Source: Zea mays
Taxonomy: Eukaryota > Streptophyta > Magnoliopsida > Poales > Poaceae
Assembly: GCF_902167145.1 (NCBI RefSeq)
Contig: NC_050098.1
Span: 18,496,501 to 18,560,500 of the forward strand
DNA length: 64,000 bases
Reading direction: 5' to 3'
A program made the position numbers and the translations under genes. Below are positions 23,071-35,375 of this stretch, in pieces. Every line of letters begins with the position of its first letter. Position 1 is the stretch's first letter. The notes under the pieces are model-generated. The model had not been told where the DNA came from, made no database searches, and saw nothing but the letters and a program-made list of their open reading frames with translations.

Positions 23071-25703
23071 ATGTCGGGAGAGCACGCCAAGAAAGAGACG
23101 GGGACCGGCGAGAAGCCCACTACAAGCCACGGGAAGGCTCCATCGAGAGAGTCCTACAACAAAGGAAAGGGGAAGGAAAAAGAATCCCCTTCACACAAGT
23201 CGTGTCGGAGCGGTGACAAGAAGAAGAAGATGAGAAAGGTGGTCTACTACGAGATCGACACCTCATCGCCATCCACCTCCGGCTCCGACACGCCGTCCGT
23301 AACTTCTAAGCGCCATGAGCGCAAGAAGTTTAGTAAGATCCCCTTACGCTATCCTCGCATTCCTAAACATACGCCTTTACTTTCCGTCCCATTAGGCAAA
23401 CCACCAACTTTTGATGGTGAAGATTATGCTAGGTGGAGTGATTTAATGCGATTTCATCTGACCTCACTCCACAAAAGTATATGGGATGTTGTTGAGTTTG
23501 GCGTACAGGTACCATCCGTAGGGGATGAAGATTATGATGAGGACGAAGTGGCCCAAATCCAACACTTCAACTCCTAAGCCTCAACTATACTCCTCGCCTC
23601 TCTAAGTCGAGAGGAGTATAATAAGGTGCAAGGATGAAAAATGCTAAGGAGATTTGGGACACGCTAAAGACCGCGCACGAAGGAGACGAGGTGACCAAAA
23701 TCACCAAGCGGGAAACGATCGAGGGGGAGCTCGGTCGCTTTCGACTTCGCCAAGGGGAGGAGCCACAAGACATGTACAACCGGCTCAAAACCTTGGTGAA
23801 CCAAGTGCGCAACCTCGGGAGCAAGAAATGGGATGACCACGAAATGGTTAAGGTTATTCTTAGATCACTTGTTTTCCTTAACCCTACACAAGTACAATTA
23901 ATTCGTGGTAATCCTAGATACACACTAATGTCTCCCGAGGAAGTGATAGGACACTTTGTGAGCTTTGAATTGATGATCAAAGGCTCAAAGAAGATCAACG
24001 AGCTTGATGGCCCCTCCACGTCCGAAGCACAACCGGTCGCATTCAAGGCGACGGAGGAAAAGAAGGAGTCTACATCGAGTAGACAACCAATCGACGCCTC
24101 AAAGCTCGACAATGAGGAGATGGCGCTCGTCATCAATAGCTTCCGCCAAATCCTCAAGCAAAGGAGGGGGAAGGATTACAAGCCCCGCACCAAGAAAGTG
24201 TGCTACAAATGTGGTAAGCCCGGTCATTTTATTGCAAAATGTCCACTATCTAGTGACAGTGACAGGGGCGACGACAAGAAGGGGAGAAGAAAGGAGAAGA
24301 AGAGATACTACAAGAAGAAGGGCGGCGATGCCCATGTTTGCCGGGAATGGGAATCCGACGAGAGCTCCACTGACTCCTCCTCCGACGAGGACACCGCAAA
24401 CATCGCCGTCACCAAGGGTCTTCTCTTCCCCAACGTCGGCCACAAGTGCCTCATGGCAAAGGACGGCAAAAAGAAGAAGGTTAAATCCAAATCCTCCACT
24501 AAATATGAGTCCTCTAGTGACGATAATGCTAGTGATGAGGAGGATAATTTGCGTACCCTTTTTGCCAACCTAAACATGCAACAAAAAGAGAAGTTAAATG
24601 AATTAATTAGTGCCATCCATGAGAAGGATGACCTCTTGGATACCCAAGAGGACTTCCTAATCAAGGAAAACAAAAAGCATGTTAAGGTTAAAAATGCTTA
24701 TGCTCTAGAAGTTGAAAAATATGAGAAATTAACTAGTGAGCTAAGCACATGCCATGATGTTATCAACAACCTTAGAAATGAAAATTCTAGTTTAATTGCT
24801 AAGGTTGATTCAAATGCTTGTAATGTTTCAATTCCCAATCTTAAAGATGATAATGTTGATTTACTTGCTAAGATTGAAGAATTAAATATTAATCTTGCTA
24901 GCCTTAGGATTGAAAATGAGAAATTAATTGCTAAGGCTAAAGAACTAGATGTTTGCAATGTTACAATTTCCGATCTTAGAGATAAAAATGATATATTGCG
25001 TGCTAAGATTGTTGAACTTAATTCTTGCAAAACCTCTACATCTACCACTGAGCATGTCACTATTTGCACTAGATGTAGAGATGTTGATGTTAATGCTATA
25101 CATGATCACCTTTCCATGATTAAACAACAAAATGATCATATAGCTAAATTAGATGCTAAAATTGCCGAGCATGAACTAGAAAATGAAAAAATTAAGTTTG
25201 CTCGTAGTATGCTCTATAGTGGGAGACGCCCTGGCATAAAGGATGTCATTGGCTTCCAAAAGGGGGACAATGTCAAAGTTAATGCCTCTCCTAAGAAATT
25301 GTCCAACTTTGTTAAGGGCAAGACTCCCATGCCTCAGGATAACGACGGTTACATTTTGTACCCTGCCGGTTATCCCGAGGACAAAATTAGGAGAATTCAT
25401 TCTAGGAAGTCTCACTTTGGCCCTAATCATGCTTTTATGTACAAGGGTGAGACATCTAGCTCTAGGCTATCAACCCATGCTAAATTGCCTAAGAAGAAAA
25501 CTCCTAAGGCATCAAATGATTCTAACATTTCATTCAAGACCTTTGATGCCTCTTATGTTTTAACTAACAAATCCGGCAAGGTAGTTGCCAAATATATTGG
25601 GGGCAAGCACAAGGGGTCAAAGCCTTGTGTTTGGGTACCCAAAGTTCTTGTGTCTAATGTCAAAGGACCCAAAACCATTTGGGTACCTAAAATCAAGAAC
25701 TAA
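23071..25703 (+). pseudogene. Sirevirus 2 gag, broken
   Basis: Capsid/nucleocapsid protein. ATG at 23071 starts MSGEHAKKETGTGEK. A UBN2-type core (GKPPTFDGEDYARW) runs to a TAA at 23575-23577. A one-base deletion near 23632 then restores a long frame of 689 codons (23634-25703). That frame contains ETIEGELGRFRLRQ, a CCHC zinc knuckle (CYKCGKPGHFIAKC, about 24200-24245), Lys/Asp/Ser-rich linkers, a coiled coil of about 200 residues built from LRxEN and AKIxELN repeats (24600-25200), and the conserved tail DASYVLTNKSGKV. Sirevirus gag proteins are long for Copia elements because of this coiled coil. Only the TAA and the one-base shift separate it from an open frame. Confidence 0.9.
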
Positions 25704-25716
25704 ACTTGTTTTGTAG

Positions 25717-28700
25717 GTTTATGCATCCGGGGGCTCAAGTTGGATCATCGATAGCGGGTGCACAAACCACATGACAGGGGAGAAGAAGATGTTCTCCTCC
25801 TATGAGAAAAACCAAGATCTCCAACGAGCTATCACATTCGGTGATGGAAATCAAGGTTTGGTCAAAGGATTGGGTAAAATAGCTATATCTCCTGACCACT
25901 CAATTTCCAATGTTTTTCTTGTAGATTCCTTAGATTACAATTTGCTTTCCGTTTCTCAATTATGTCAAATGGGCTACAACTGTCTATTTACTGATGTAGG
26001 TGTCACTGTCTTTAGAAGAAGTGATGATTCAATAGCATTTAAGGGAGTGTTAGAGGGTCAGCTATACTTGGTAGATTTTGATAAAGCTGAACTCGACACT
26101 TGCTTAATTGCTAAGACTAACATGGGTTGGCTCTGGCACCGCCGACTAGCCCATGTTGGGATGAAGAATCTTCATAAGCTTCTAAAGGGAGAGCACATTT
26201 TAGGATTAACAAATGTTCATTTTGAGAAAGACAGGATTTGTAGCGCATGCCAAGCAGGGAAGCAAGTTGGTGCTCATCATCCACACAAGAACATCATGAC
26301 GACTGACAGGCCACTGGAACTCCTACACATGGACCTATTCGGCCCGATTGCTTATATAAGCATCGGCGGGAGTAAGTACTGTCTAGTTATTGTAGATGAT
26401 TATTCTCGCTTCACTTGGGTATTCTTTTTGCAGGAAAAATCCTATACCCAAGAGACCTTAAAAGGATTCTTGAGACGAGCTCAAAACGAGTTCGGCTTAA
26501 GGATCAAGAAAATAAGAAGCGACAACGGGACGGAGTTCAAGAACTCACAAATCGAAGGCTTCCTTGAGGAGGTGGGCATCAAGCATGAGTTCTCTTCTCC
26601 CTACACCCACAACAAAATGGTGTAGTGGAGAGGAAGAGTAGAACTCTATTGGACATGGCAAGAACCATGCTTGATGAGTACAAAACCTCGGATCGGTTTT
26701 GGGCCGAAGCGATGAACACCGCCTGCTACGCCATCAACCGGTTGTATCTACACCGAATCCTCAAGAAGACATCATACGAACTCCTAACCGGTAAAAAGCC
26801 CAATATTTCATATTTTAGAGTCTTTGGTAGCAAATGCTTTATTCTTATTAAAAGAGGTAGAAAATCTAAATTTGCTCCTAAGACGTAGAAGGCTTTTTAC
26901 TAGGATATGATTCAAACACAAGGGCATATAGAGTCTTTAACAAGTCCTCTGGACAAGTTGAAGTTTCTTGTGACGTTGTGTTTGATGAGACTAACGACTC
27001 TCAAGTAGAGCAAGTTGATCTTGATGAGATAGGTGATGAAGAGGCTCCGTGCATCGCGCTAAGGAACATGTCCATTGGGGATGTGTGTCCTAAGGAATCC
27101 GAAGAGCCTCCAAATGCACAAGATCAACCATCCTCCTCCACGCAAGCATCTCCACCAACTCAAAATGAGGATGAGGCTCAAGTTGATGAAGGAGAAGATC
27201 AAGAAGATGAGCCTCCTCAAAATGACGGCAATGATCAAGGGGGAGATGCAAATGATCAAGACAAGGAGGATGAAGAACCAACGCTGCCACACCCAACAGT
27301 CCACCAAGCAATCCAACGAGATCACCCCGTCGACACCATCCTCGGCGACATCCATAAGGGGGTAACCACTAGATCTCGTGTTGCTCATTTCTGTGAACAT
27401 TACTCTTTTGTTTCCTCTATTGAGCCACACAGGGTAGAGGAAGCTCTACAAGATTCGGATTGGGTGGTGGCGATGCAAGAGGAGCTCAACAACTTCACTA
27501 GGAATGAGGTATGGCATTTGGTTCCACGTCTTAATCAAAATGTTGTAGGAACCAAGTGGGTATTCCGCAACAAGCAAGACGAGCATGGTGTGGTGACAAG
27601 AAACAAAGCCCGACTTGTGGCCAAAGGATATTCACAAGTCAAAGGTTTGGATTTCGATGAAACTTGCCTATGCTACTTACCATGGCTTTAAACTTTACCA
27701 AATGGATGTGAAAAGTGCCTTCCTCAATGGACCAATCAAGGAAGAGGTCTATGTTGAGCAACCTCTCGGCTTTGAAGATAGTGAGTACCCTAACCATGTT
27801 TATAAACTCTCTAAGGCGCTTTATGGGCTCAAGCAAGCCCCAAGAGCATGGTATGAATGCCTAAAAGATTTTCTTATCACTAATGGCTTCAAAGTCGAAA
27901 AGGCCGATCCTACTCTTTTCACTAAAACTCTTGACAATGATTTGTTTGTATGACAAATTTATGTTGATGATATCATATTTGGGTCTACTAACGAATCTAC
28001 ATGTGAAGAATTTAGTAGGATCATGACACAGAAATTCGAGATGTCTATGATGGGGGAGTTGAAGTACTTCATGGGATTTCAAGTGAAGCAACTCCAAGAA
28101 GGCACCTTCATTAGCCAAACGAAGTATATTCAAGACATTCTAAACAAATTTGGGATGAAGGATGCCAAGCCCATCAAGACACCCATGGGAACCAGTGGGC
28201 ATCTCGACCTCGACACGGAAGGTAAATCCGTCGATCAAAAGGTATACCGGTCGATGATAGGCTCTTTACTCTATTTATGTGCATCTCGACCAGATATTAT
28301 GCTTTCCGTATGCATGTGTGCAAGATTCCAAGCCGACCCTAAGGAAGCTCACCTTACGACCGTAAAACAAATATTGAGATATTTAGTTTATACTCCTAAG
28401 TTTGGGATTTGGTATCCTAGGGGATCCACATTTGATTTAATTGGTTATTCAGATGCCAATTGGGCGGGTGTAAGATTAATAGAAAGAGCACATCGGGGAC
28501 TTGCCAGTTCTTGGGAAGATCCTTGGTGTCTTGGGCTTCAAAGAAGCAAAATTCCGTAGCTCTTTCTACCGCCGAAGCCGAGTATATTGCCGCAGGACAT
28601 TGTTGCGCACAATTACTTTGGATGAGGCAAACCCTTAGGGACTATGGTTACAAATTAACCAAAGTTCCTCTTCTATGTGATAATGAGAGTGCAATCCGCA

Positions 28701-28912
28701 TGGCGGATAATCCCGTTGAGCATAGCCGCACTAAACGCATAGCCATTCGGTATCATTTTCTAAGGGATCACCAACAAAAGGGAGATATCGAGATTGCATA
28801 TATTAACACTAAGGAACAATTAGCCGATATCTTTACCAAGCCACTAGATGAACAAACTTTTAACAAACTTAGGCATGAGCTAAATATTCTTGATTCTAGG
28901 AATTTCTTTTGA
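25717..28912 (+). pseudogene. Sirevirus 2 pol, broken
   Basis: Starts VYASGGSSWIIDSG (protease DSG) in a frame +1 to gag. GAG-pre-integrase has [20 protein letters not shown], and integrase has LLHMDLFGP and IRSDNGTEF. A one-base loss near 26610 disrupts the YTPQQNG region, and another near 26882 follows KFAPK. The N-terminal RT has a deletion of roughly 45 bp near 27665, where sequence present in Sirevirus 1 is missing. TGA at 27952 replaces Cys just before [11 protein letters not shown]. The RNase H frame shifts near 28465 and closes with [25 protein letters not shown] and [11 protein letters not shown]. Dead copy. Confidence 0.9.
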
Positions 28913-29716
28913 TTTCTTGCATACATAGCTCCCAAGTATACCTTTGATCATGTCTCTTTTATATGCCTTGACTAATGTATTTTCAAGTGAATTTCAAACC
29001 AAGTCATAGGTGTATTGAAAGGGAATTGGAGTCTTCGGCAAAGACAAAGGCTTCCACTCCACTCCATAACTCATCCTTCGTCGTCGCTCCGAGCAAATCT
29101 CCGTCTTTGGTATAATCTTTACTCATGTTTTATTTGCCAAAAGGGGAGAAAGTAGTTTTACCAAGGGCTTATATTTCACTCAAAATATCCATTTTTGGCG
29201 ATTCATGCCAAAGGGGGAGAAAGTGTTAGCCCAAAGCAAAAGGACCGCACCACCACCTAATTTTAAAAACTAATGATTTTCAAATTGGTACCTTATTGTG
29301 TTCAAAAGGGGGAGAAAGTAGTATTTTCAAAATTGATATCTTAAAACCCTCTTGAACACTAAGAGGAGGATTTCATTGAGGGGGAGTTTTGTTTAGTCAA
29401 AGGAAAAGCATTTGAAACAGGGGGAGAAAATTTAAAATCTTGAAAATGCTTCTCAAAATCTTATTCATTTACCTTTGACTATTTGCAAAAGGACTTTGAA
29501 AAGAATTTACAAAAGAATTTGCAAAAACAAAACATGTGGTGTAAGCGTGGTCCAAAATGTTAAAATTAAAGAAACAATCCATGCGTATCTTATAAGTATT
29601 TATATTGGCTCAATTCCAAGTAACCTTTGCACTTACAATTATGCAAACAAGTTCAATTATGCACTTCTATACTTACTTTGATTTGTGTTGGCATCAATCA
29701 CCAAAAAGGGGGAGAT
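28913..29716 (+). other. Sirevirus 2 3' untranslated region with multiple polypurine tracts
   Basis: No gene. GGGGGAGAAA-type tracts occur near 29141, 29212, 29303, 29377 and 29419, ending with AAAAAGGGGGAGA at 29703-29715 directly against the 3' LTR. This repetition of the PPT-like motif is characteristic of Sireviruses. Confidence 0.85.
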
Positions 29717-30777
29717 TGAAAGGGAATTAGGCTTACACCTATTTCCTAATTGATTTTGGTGGTTGAATTGCCCAACACTAATAATTGGACTAACTAGTTT
29801 GCTCTAGTCTATAAGTTCTACAGGTGCCAAAGGTTCACAATAAGCCAATAAAAAGACCAAGTAAAGGGTTCAAACAAAGTGAGGAAGGGACAACCGAAGT
29901 GTGCCCTGGTCTAGCGCACCGGACTGTCCGGTGTGCCACCGGACAGTGTCCGGTGCACCAGGGAACTCCAAGCTGAACTCATCACCTTCGGGAATTCTCA
30001 GAGGCGCTTGGCTATAATTCACCGGACTGTCCGGTGCACCACCAGACAGTGTCCGGTGCCCCAAGGGAGAGCGACTCTGAACTCGCCAGCTTCGGGAATT
30101 CGCTCCGCTAAAATTTACCGGACATGTCAGCGGAGCAACGGCTACTTCGCGCGCAACGGTCGACTGCAACGCATTAAATGCGCGCCTACGCGCGCAGAGG
30201 TCAGAGCACGCGCGGGTGGCACACCGGATAGTCTACAGGACTTGTCCGGTGCACCACCGGGCAGCCAGGTGGGCCCACAAGACAGAGCTCCAACGGTCGG
30301 AACCCAACGACCAGGTGACGTGGCTGGCGCACCGGACTGTCCGGTGCGCCATGCGACAGCAGCCTCCACCAAACGGCTAGTTTGGTGGTTGGGGCTATAA
30401 ATACCCCAACCACCCCCACATTCAAGTAATCCAAGTTTTCCACCTTCCAACTACTTACAAGAGCTAAGCATTCAATTCTAGACACACCCAAGTGATCAAA
30501 TCCTCTCCCAATTCCACACAAAGCTTTAGTGATTAGTGAGAGAGATTTGTTGTGTTCTTTTGAGCTCTTGCGCTTGGATTGCTTCGTTCTTTCATTCTTT
30601 CTTGTGAACAACTCAATTGTAACCGAGGCAAGAGACACCAATTGTGTGGTGGTCCTTGCGGGGAAGTTTGTTCCCGTTTGATTGAGAAGAAGAAGCTCAC
30701 TCGGTCTGAGGGACCGTTTGAGAGAGGGAAAGGGTTGAAAGAGACCCGGTCTTCGTGACCACCTCAATGGGGAGTAG
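29717..30777 (+). repeat. Sirevirus 2 3' LTR, left part
   Basis: Matches 21755 onward, including TATAAAT at 30396-30402. It is broken at 30777 by Gypsy C, with target duplication agtag at 30773-30777. Relative to the 5' LTR it has one additional palindrome near 30038 and lacks a segment of about 35 bp near 30128. Confidence 0.92.
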
Positions 30778-33700
30778 TGTGGCGGAACTGCCCGAATTAT
30801 TCCAACTTAAGTGTCCAAGTCCCGCCTTAGAGGCTAGACCACACTTAAATGGGAATAACCCGTCAATCCCTCAGATCTAGTCCGACACGGCCACTGACAG
30901 GATCAAGTACCACAATCTCACTCGAAGGTGAGTCACAGAGCAAATACAATAAAGCATAAAACCATACATGTCACAATGTTAAATTATTACATCACCATCA
31001 TCATCATCGGAGTTTTTGCAAAAGTAACCATCATTGTTCGAAGTGCAGCGGAAATAAACTAACGGTAAATAAATAGAGAGATGGGGAAGCCTGTCCCATC
31101 ACTCCTCATGCTCCTCCTCGGCTGAGGCAGGGTCCCACTCGACAGTCCAACCCGGTGGCAGGGTGGTCGGCCAAGTTATCCCAGCAACCATCTCCTCCAG
31201 AGAACCTGTGAAAATTATGCCACAAGCAAGGCTGAGTATACTAATACTCAGCTAGACTTACCCGGTGTGAGGAGTCTACTCCTCTACCTCTAGACATGCA
31301 GCTGTTTGGCTGTGGGGGTTTGGTTGCCAAAAGCACTAGCTGAGTTTCTAATCAAGATTTTAACTTAGTCAAAGTTAAGTGTGACTCTCTTAAGGCTAAA
31401 AATGTACTATCTATTCATACAAGGTAGCAAACATTTTAGCAATCAACATCTTATATCATCTCCGCATCATTCCACTTGTTACTCAATGTAGCAGCATGGA
31501 TCAAGCAGTCTCATTAGCTGCGAGAAGCAGACGATTCGAATCGAGTTTTTATCCTTGCAAGGTAAACCTAAACACACGACATGTAGGGGCACTCCGTCCC
31601 CACACATATCAACCGTCCCCATCGATCCCCTGGCAACAGATCAGGGCTCACCGCCTTGGCGTACAATGCCCCACTGACCCCGACTGGCCGTCGTGCAGTG
31701 GCCGCACTTGTACCCACCATAACCGGAATGGGAGACCTCGTCTCAGGTCGCGTGAGGGGTAAAGTCTGCGGGCAGGTTCACTCAGGTACTAGGCTTACCG
31801 ATTTACCATATTTCTCGGTATGTGTTTAGTACATTCAAACGCTTGACTCACGGTACCACACCTTAATCCTTATTCACATTTTATTCCGTGGACAACCAAT
31901 CCCCATGGATTGTTGCCCACACACCAACATCAGTACGATATGAAAGTGGGTACAATCAATGTCCTGACCTCGCGCGAGTGCTAGAAAAATCACTCGACTT
32001 CTACCGAGATCCTAATTAATAAAGCAGCTACTCGACCTAGCATACTAGTATTCATCTCAACGGGATTCCTGAGATCATGCAACTAGGGTTTCAAACAACT
32101 CCTACACTTAAGTGCACAATCAAACCTACAATCATTAAATGAAGTAAAATAGCATAAATAACAGGTTATGCATAAAACCGGGGCTTGCCTTCCAAAGCAG
32201 TGGCAGGCAGGTCCTCTGGTGCTGGCTCTGGTGCTGGATCTGGGGCTACCTCCTGAGCAGCTCCTTGCTCCGGCACGAGGATGTACTCTCCGTCCGCAAG
32301 ATTACAGTCTATCGAAATGCAATGAACATGTATGTCATGGTTATGCAAGATTTAAGAACATTATGCTAAAGAAAGTAAGTTAAGAATTTACTTAGGGTTT
32401 CCTGGTTCTGTGGGGCTTCTAGTGTATACATAGACTTTGACTTATTACCCTTTAAGCTTAGGTTTTCATTAGGGATAACATAGTGGATTTGCATTGCTTC
32501 ATAGATTTTTAGGGGGCAAATTTACAAAGGTCTTAGGATGACATCAATTTTCATTATTCATTTTCCTTTCTTTAATTTCCATTTGGGGTTTCTAGTGCAG
32601 GTTTGAACTACGACAGTGTTTTAAGAAGTTCCAAAAATTCTGTAAAAATTACAGTGGGTTGTCACTGGCTATTTTAGCTTGTTTTTAGAATTTGAGGCTT
32701 AGAGTATAAAAGTTAGGCCTTAAACAAAAATAACAAAAGTTAGGCAAAAAGGGGCACTTTACACTACACCTCCTAGTTAGGGGTAGGTTCTATTCTAAAG
32801 GTTATTTTTGCTGGCATCCTCTGGTGATAATAGGTCTTTGTGCTAAAAATCACAGGAAACTAAGGGGTGGTTATTTAGTTATGCTTTTCTTAAGTTTCAT
32901 GTCAAAAAGGCTCTTTCTACTACATTACTATTTGAAAAATGTCAAACAGCAGATTTCATATTTTTCCTAAGTTCTTTCTAATAAAACAATAGTTATCCCA
33001 AGGGTGGGGATGTTTTCACCTTGGGGTTATTTTTGTGGAGTTTTTCTAAGTTATCCTTGTTTTATTAATTTAAAAAAAATCTTAATTCTTTTATACTAAA
33101 ACAGGGTATGATATATTTTTCTAGTGAACTACATTAACTAAGTATCTTAACAAAAATAGGGGTGCCCTCTGGTTCAATATTTGTGTCACTTTTCCTATTT
33201 TTCTTAAACTTTAAGCATATTTGGAATAAGGGGTTAAAACTAACTTAATGTAATGGACAGAGGGGTTTAACATTTTTAAACAGGTTAGTAGGTGAATATA
33301 AACTTCTCCAAATTTTCCTAACCTTAGTCAAATAGCCTAACTATTTTTCTTACTATTATTTATCTTTTGGCCTAAGTTAATATTAAATCAGAACTTTTAA
33401 GTTTTCCACAGCACCAAGGGTTTTTATATTTTTCCTAAATAGGTTACATGATTTAGAGTCTGGCAAAATTGATTTGACCAAAAATGGATAAACCAAACAG
33501 GAGTTATGGGTTTTTAAAGTTTCTGTTTGAATTTAAATTAGGTTTTAGTTAAGTTTTCCTGGAAAAAACAGTTTGCGCCGAGGCCCCTGGGTTTAAAACA
33601 ATTCAAACCTCGCAGATCTACCCTTAAGGCACTATTCACTTGAGTCTCTGACCTTTCACTTAACCCCCTGGGTTTCTCTCCCTCTCACCCGCAGTCCCTC

Positions 33701-35126
33701 CCTCCATTGAAACAGTAGCCGCGGAAAAAGAAAGGGCGGCGCGGCTTACCGGCGGCGAGGGAGTTCCGGCGAAGTGTAGGGTTGGCTCGGGGAGGGTCTG
33801 GCGATCACGTCGAGGTACGGCTCGTCGTCGGGGATGGCCGGAATCGCCCGGTCCACGCGAGCAGGCGGGCGAGCTCGTCGGCGGCGTGTGCTCCGGCCTA
33901 TCCACGGCGGCATAGTTCAATCCAAGGGCATAGGGAGCTTCGTGGAGGTCCAAGGAGTCTAACCGTGCAAGGAATCGAAGAGAGGTGCACGGTGTACCTC
34001 GGTCCACGGTTGCCGGGGGTCGGTTGAAGTCCGGTGACCTTGGGCCGGCCTCTCCGGTGAAGCAGAGCCCGATTCCTCGCTCGGGGAGCTTCACGGAGAC
34101 GGGCACAGTCTTCTCCGAGGGCTGGACGGGGTTGGGAATGGCTGGGTTGGCCGGTCGACGGTGGCAGGGGCTCGGGTGGCCGCGGGCGCGTCGCGTATGG
34201 GCAAACGGCGGCGAACTGAGCTCCGGTGAGGCTTGAGCGCGTGCGGAGGGGTACGGCCAAAGCTCCTGGGCGTTTTATAGCCGCGGACGCGGACCAGGGC
34301 ACCGGCTTGGCTCGGGCGCGGCGCGGGGCGTGCTCGGGCGTGCTCTGGCGCGGCAGACGGCGTCGAACACGTGGCGGTTTGTTTCTTCCAGTGTTCAAAT
34401 GTCGCCAGAGGTCGCAACCGTGCGAATCTTTGCAAAGGTCCGGCGCAGACCTCTTCCTGGCACCTAGGGCTGTCACTCAACTGTGAGACGCCGGGGCAGA
34501 TACGGCCTAGGGAGGGAGATCTTCGGGTGCCAAATCAGGTGTGTCACACTGAGCACTTCGCGACAAAAGCCATGCCATGGCATGTCAAACGTCCGAGTCT
34601 CGAGCTCAACTTTTTCCAGTGGGTGCCCTAAGTGGTATTGCACATTTTTGGTATAGAACCCAAGTGGTTTTGGCGCCATTTTGGAAGTGAACACGGTTGA
34701 TCTTTGATTTAGGGCTAAAATGGGACTTAGAGGGAATTAGAGAGCTCTAGCTCTCTCTCCACTTGGAGATTTGAAATGGGGTTTCCCTAGGGGCCTTTTT
34801 GTAATGTTTCCCTCCCCTAATTGATGGTTATAATGTTGCTTAGGGTTTGGGTAAAGATTACCCATGCTTTGCACATTTGCTCACTCTCTTTCCCCTCTTA
34901 TCCATGGTTTGGGAGTTAGGGTTTAAGAGAGGCCTAGGGTTCTTTCCCCCTCTCCCAAGGTGATAATTGCACACAATTAGAGTAATGCCCTTGGTCATTC
35001 CCAACTCTTGGTAAAAACTTAGTTTCCAAAGCCCCTTATACTTTTGCTCCTTAAGTTCTTCCACATGTGATCATAGTCTTGAGTGCCAAAGTGTGCTCCA
35101 GCCAGGGTAACACCTGGGGTGTTATA
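30778..35126 (-). repeat. Gypsy C 3' LTR
   Basis: Begins TGTGGCGGAACTGCCCG in plus and ends GTGTTATA, where the partner ends GTGTTACA. In element orientation the LTR therefore begins TATAAC instead of TGTAAC. The frames inside (such as 31496-31762 and 33660-34480) also occur in the other LTR and show no domain. Confidence 0.96.
34273..34279 (-). promoter_or_regulatory. TATA box of Gypsy C 3' LTR
   Basis: TTTTATA in plus reads TATAAAA on the minus strand, in GGCTATAAAACGCC. A G/A difference from the other LTR falls right next to it. Confidence 0.6.
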
Positions 35127-35142
35127 GCCCTCCCCCCTTAAG
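35127..35142 (-). other. Polypurine tract, Gypsy C
   Basis: GCCCTCCCCCCTTAAG in plus, that is CTTAAGGGGGGAGGGC on the element strand, directly upstream of the 3' LTR. Between here and the pol stop (35143-35375) I see no gene. Confidence 0.8.
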
Positions 35143-35375
35143 GAATCTCGTCCCGAGATTTTAGGTAGAGTCCCTTGGAGGGTGCTGGAAGGTGTGTTGG
35201 TGCTACTCTTTCTTTATACTCAAGTTTCTCTTGTTAACTGCTCTTCGAATGTCATTCTCTTTGCAACTTCAGAAGGAAGCCCTTCTTAAGTTAAATCCAC
35301 AACTTAGACTATCCTTGTTATCTAAGTTTTTCTTATAATTGCTTTCAAAGGGCAGGTGGGGGTGGGGTTCTGGGG

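Noticed and set aside
31490..31560. tRNA-like GATTCGAATC motif (also near 42137)
   Set aside because: The palindrome resembles a T-loop but there is no acceptor stem or anticodon arm around it, and it is in an LTR.
33660..34486. Several Arg/Pro-rich frames up to 192 codons, repeated at 44267-45093
   Set aside because: They lie in the paired LTRs of Gypsy C and are duplicated only because the LTR is. The promoter (TATA near 34273) is inside the same block, as expected for U3/R rather than a gene.
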